A stretch of DNA of 64,000 bases, from the NCBI RefSeq assembly GCF_023156195.1, contig NZ_JAKUKA010000001.1, positions 4,898,001 to 4,962,000 on the forward strand, given 5' to 3'. The notes below the pieces were generated by a model. That model was not told the DNA's origin. It saw nothing but the letters and a program-made list of their open reading frames with translations, and made no database searches. Position numbers and translations under genes: made by a program. The number at the start of each line of letters is the position of its first letter. Position 1 is the first letter of the stretch. The DNA comes from Chitinophaga sedimenti (GTDB lineage: Bacteria > Bacteroidota > Bacteroidia > Chitinophagales > Chitinophagaceae). Positions 61,732 through 64,000 of the stretch are shown here, piece after piece.

Positions 61732-62185
61732 ATGACACTCCTGAAAATTGTGCTGCTCTGCCAGCTGATCGGCTTTGGCGTAATCGCCGGCCAGTCGTTT
61801 TATTATCTCGTTTGCTTTTCCAAAGTTTTGCAGGAACTGCCTGCCCGCGAATACATCCTGATGCGCCAGGCCATCAACCGGCACATTAGCGCCCCCTTCC
61901 GATTCGTGTATTTGTTCCTGTTAGTGAGTTGTGTGCCCGTGATCGTCCTGGCCGCTCGTAACTATTGGTGGTACGCGGCTATGCTGCTTTTCCTGCTGGA
62001 TTTGTTATTAGCATTGAAGGCAATAATACGATCAACAAAATAATTGCCGGCTGGAATGCCGATGCCCCACCAGCTGACTGGACCGTTTACCGCGACCATT
62101 GGGCAAAGATTTTTGCAGGACGCCGGTGTTGGCAATCGGCTCATTTATATTGATGATGATCATGTTGGTGGAGCGGATGGCATAA
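61732..62185 (+). CDS. Four-helix membrane protein, DUF1772-like (two frameshifts)
   Basis: About 151 residues after repair. Three hydrophobic segments are seen (LLKIVLLCQLIGFGVIAGQ; FVYLFLLVSCVPVIVLAA; WWYAAMLLFLLDLLL) and a fourth at the end (LAIGSFILMMIMLVERMA). Between them GNNTINKIIAGWNADAPPAD then WTVYRDHWAKIF matches the N-x-x-I-N ... W ... W pattern of DUF1772. Breaks near 62007-62012 and near 62122-62126. The stop TAA is 62183-62185 in the repaired frame. Function unknown. Confidence 0.7.
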
Positions 62186-62186
62186 A

Positions 62187-62217
62187 AAAGCGCCTGGTTA
62201 AAGGCGCTTCTTTCGTT
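62187..62217. terminator. Bidirectional terminator
   Basis: Stem AAGCGCC / GGCGCTT (62188-62194 with 62203-62209) with A and T tracts on the two sides, between convergent genes. Confidence 0.75.
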
Positions 62218-63099
62218 TTACAATCCAAGTTTTTCTCTCACCCACAGCACTGCAACGCCGGGCCAGGTATTAATAACCGGGTCTTTCGGCGCCATGCCGT
62301 ATCCATGTCCGCCATGATCAAAAATGTGTAGGCTGGCTGGAATTTTATTGGCTTTGAGTGCATTATAGAACAGCAGGCTGTTTTCTACCGGTACGGTTTT
62401 GTCGTCCGTAGAGTGGATCAGCAGGGTGGGAGGCGTATTCGCATCCACCGAATGCTGTGTAGATAATTTATACACGAGGTCGGCAGGAGGATTATCGCCG
62501 AGGAGGTTGCGGGCGCTGCCTGCATGTTTAAACTCGCCCTCCAACGTAATTACCGGGTATACGAGAATAGAAAACGCCGGGCGGGAGCTGTATTGCTCCA
62601 GTGAATCCTTCGAGCCGGGATTGGCCGCTTTGTGAATCGTGGTCAGCATAGAAGCGAGGTGGCCACCAGCAGAAAAACCGATCACGCCGATTTTGTCCGG
62701 GTTTACTTTCCAGCCGGCTGCTTTTGATTTCACGATGCGCATGGCGGCGGTAACATCGTTGTACTGATCGGGGTAACGCGATCCGCTCTGCGCAGCATCG
62801 TTCAGCCGATAGTGGAGTACGATGGCGTCGAAACCCTCGTTGTTAAAGAATTTGGCAACGTCCGAGCCTTCGTGGCCCACAGCCAGGTGGCCATAACCAC
62901 CACCGGGACATATTAAAATGGCCGCTCCATTGCGTTTGTCGCCATTGGCAGCAAAGTGTTCGATGTACGGAGCTTCCGTGTCTTTGGAAGTGCCGCCGAT
63001 CTTCAACCCTTTTTTATCCGGATACAAATAAAATTTTTCCTGAGAATAAACGGATGCGGCGCTGATCATAATAAGTACTGATAAAAAGAATTTTTTCAT
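62218..63099 (-). CDS. Secreted alpha/beta hydrolase, carbohydrate-esterase type
   Basis: A 293-residue exported protein with a signal peptide (MKKFFLSVLIMISAASVYSQ). The alpha/beta hydrolase core is clear: oxyanion region AAILICPGGGYGHLAVGHEG, nucleophile elbow IGVIGFSAGGHLASML, catalytic Asp region LLIHSTDDKTVPVEN and His in IFDHGGHGYGMAP. The closest group is the acetyl-xylan/feruloyl-type esterase family common in Bacteroidota polysaccharide loci. It may trim acyl groups from plant glycans, but no xylanase lies near. Intact. Confidence 0.88.
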   Translation of the reverse strand: MKKFFLSVLIMISAASVYSQEKFYLYPDKKGLKIGGTSKDTEAPYIEHFAANGDKRNGAAILICPGGGYGHLAVGHEGSDVAKFFNNEGFDAIVLHYRLNDAAQSGSRYPDQYNDVTAAMRIVKSKAAGWKVNPDKIGVIGFSAGGHLASMLTTIHKAANPGSKDSLEQYSSRPAFSILVYPVITLEGEFKHAGSARNLLGDNPPADLVYKLSTQHSVDANTPPTLLIHSTDDKTVPVENSLLFYNALKANKIPASLHIFDHGGHGYGMAPKDPVINTWPGVAVLWVREKLGL

Positions 63100-63168
63100 G
63101 TTGGGCCCTACGCGTGGTTTTAAATAACGGGGAACGCTGTCAGAAAGATATAAAAAATTATACCGCTT

Positions 63169-64000
63169 TTATAGATGTGTTGCCCTGCGTTTGATCATTC
63201 CGCCCTTGGTGTCGTTAATATTGTGCTGGATGATGAACGCCTTTTCATCGATCTTTTCAATCTCGTCAATAATTTTATGCACTTCCAGCCGGGTAACCAC
63301 GGTATAAATGATATCAATTTCATTATCTACCTCTCCTCGTTTCCCGTAACCACTTTTGCCTTTAAATACCGTAACGCCTTTGCGCAACTTGAGTGTCAGT
63401 GTTTTGCGTACCAGATCGGCCTGGTTGGAAATAATCGTGAGTGCAATATATTCCTCGAAACCGCTGATCACAAAATCGACTGTTTTAGAGGCGCTCAGGT
63501 AGGTGAGCATGGCATAAAGCGCGGTTTCCACGTTAATAAGAATGGCAGCCACCGCAAAAATCACCACGTTAAAGTACATGATTACCTCCCCAACAGACAA
63601 AACCGTTTTTCGGTTGATGAATAGCGCGAGTACCTCTGTTCCGTCGAGTACGGCGCCGCCGCGAACGCTCATACCGATGCCCGCACCCAGAAAGAATCCA
63701 CCAAAGATGGCGATCAGCAGTTTGTCGTGCGTGAGCACCGGCGCCTCGATAAAAATAAGGCTGGCCGCTAATCCAAGAATAGCGGCCAGCGTTTTAATGG
63801 TGAATGTTTTAGAAAGCTGTTTGTATGCCAGTAAAATGAATGGCACGTTCAGTATGATGAGCAGCACCGATACTGAAATGCCCGTTAACCGGTTAATGAG
63901 CAGTGAGATGCCCGTTACTCCACCGTCCAGGAAACCATTCGGCAATAGAAAACATTTAAGGCCGATGGCAGCCAGCATTACGCCGATGGCGATCAGAAAC
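63169..64000 (-). CDS. YitT-family membrane protein (5' end off window)
   Basis: At least 277 residues; the frame is open at the window edge (FLIAIGVMLAAIGLKCFLLP). Four or five membrane helices (LDGGVTGISLLINRLTGISV; LLIILNVPFILLAY; AIFGGFFLGAGIGMSVRGGA) are followed by a C-terminal DUF2179 domain (VTVFKGKSGYGKRGEVDNEI, then IDIIYTVVTRLEVHKIIDEI). The family has no proven function; DUF2179 resembles small ligand-binding domains. The true start is upstream of the window. Confidence 0.92.
   Translation of the reverse strand, partial: FLIAIGVMLAAIGLKCFLLPNGFLDGGVTGISLLINRLTGISVSVLLIILNVPFILLAYKQLSKTFTIKTLAAILGLAASLIFIEAPVLTHDKLLIAIFGGFFLGAGIGMSVRGGAVLDGTEVLALFINRKTVLSVGEVIMYFNVVIFAVAAILINVETALYAMLTYLSASKTVDFVISGFEEYIALTIISNQADLVRKTLTLKLRKGVTVFKGKSGYGKRGEVDNEIDIIYTVVTRLEVHKIIDEIEKIDEKAFIIQHNINDTKGGMIKRRATHL

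Noticed and set aside
1..64000. Mobile elements, prophage genes, CRISPR arrays, toxin-antitoxin or restriction genes
   Set aside because: I looked for transposase, integrase, phage, Cas and restriction motifs and for regular spaced repeats, and found none.

Overview
The window looks like part of a chromosome from a member of the Bacteroidota, most likely a Chitinophagaceae species close to Chitinophaga. The evidence is a SusC/SusD outer-membrane pair, promoters of the TTTG...TAnnTTTG type instead of -35/-10 boxes, a PadR-PspC pair, DUF2480, a GH3/serine-hydrolase fusion, Tat-exported Gfo/Idh and TIM-barrel proteins, and a mid-range GC content. The genes are mostly housekeeping and envelope genes. 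I see no prophage, insertion sequence, CRISPR array or rRNA. The first and last genes (pspC and yitT) run off the window.

The sequence carries a very large number of single-base indels. About 30 genes, including essential or core ones (mnmG, nadA, adk, gltB, gltD, recQ, ybeY, manC), are split into adjacent frames, usually at a homopolymer. Very often a run of five A/T stands where six would restore the frame. I treat these as one gene each, and as probable consensus errors of the assembly, not pseudogenes. Each entry gives the break point where I could locate it.

Layout. 0-4.2 kb: pspC-padR, a small secreted protein, then a SulP transporter with a beta-carbonic anhydrase. 4.2-6.3 kb: kdsD-manC (LPS/nucleotide sugars). 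6.4-14 kb: recQ, DUF3050, tRNA-Phe, an aminotransferase, a winged-helix protein, then hemJ and hemN facing each other. 14-16 kb: an ECF sigma factor coupled to a one-helix membrane protein that ends in an outer-membrane barrel-like domain. 16-22 kb: mnmG, a 1.27-kb gene-free gap with three 16-bp parS-type palindromes, ybeY, an orphan feoA, nadA, and a 0.75-kb gap full of DnaA-box-like sites. I read 18-22 kb as the probable centromere and replication origin of the chromosome. 22-31 kb: ppiD, DUF2480, corA, a PhoX-like protein with a di-heme peroxidase, and a DUF3472 protein. 31-35 kb: small enzymes, rlpA, a lipase and a zinc metallopeptidase. 35.5-41.6 kb: the gltBD operon. 42-46.7 kb: GHL10, DUF1508-like and DUF72 proteins, obgE and adk. 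47-56 kb: a NagZ-like GH3 fused to a serine hydrolase, then susCD. 56-63 kb: dacB and a periplasmic sugar group (Gfo/Idh oxidoreductase, SUMF1-like protein, TIM-barrel isomerase, esterase). 63-64 kb: yitT.

The main points of interest are the parS/DnaA-box region, the sigma-factor partner protein with a barrel-like C-terminus, the NagZ-serine hydrolase fusion, the SulP-carbonic anhydrase pair, and the Tat-exported oxidoreductase/isomerase group, which resembles 3-keto-sugar modules.
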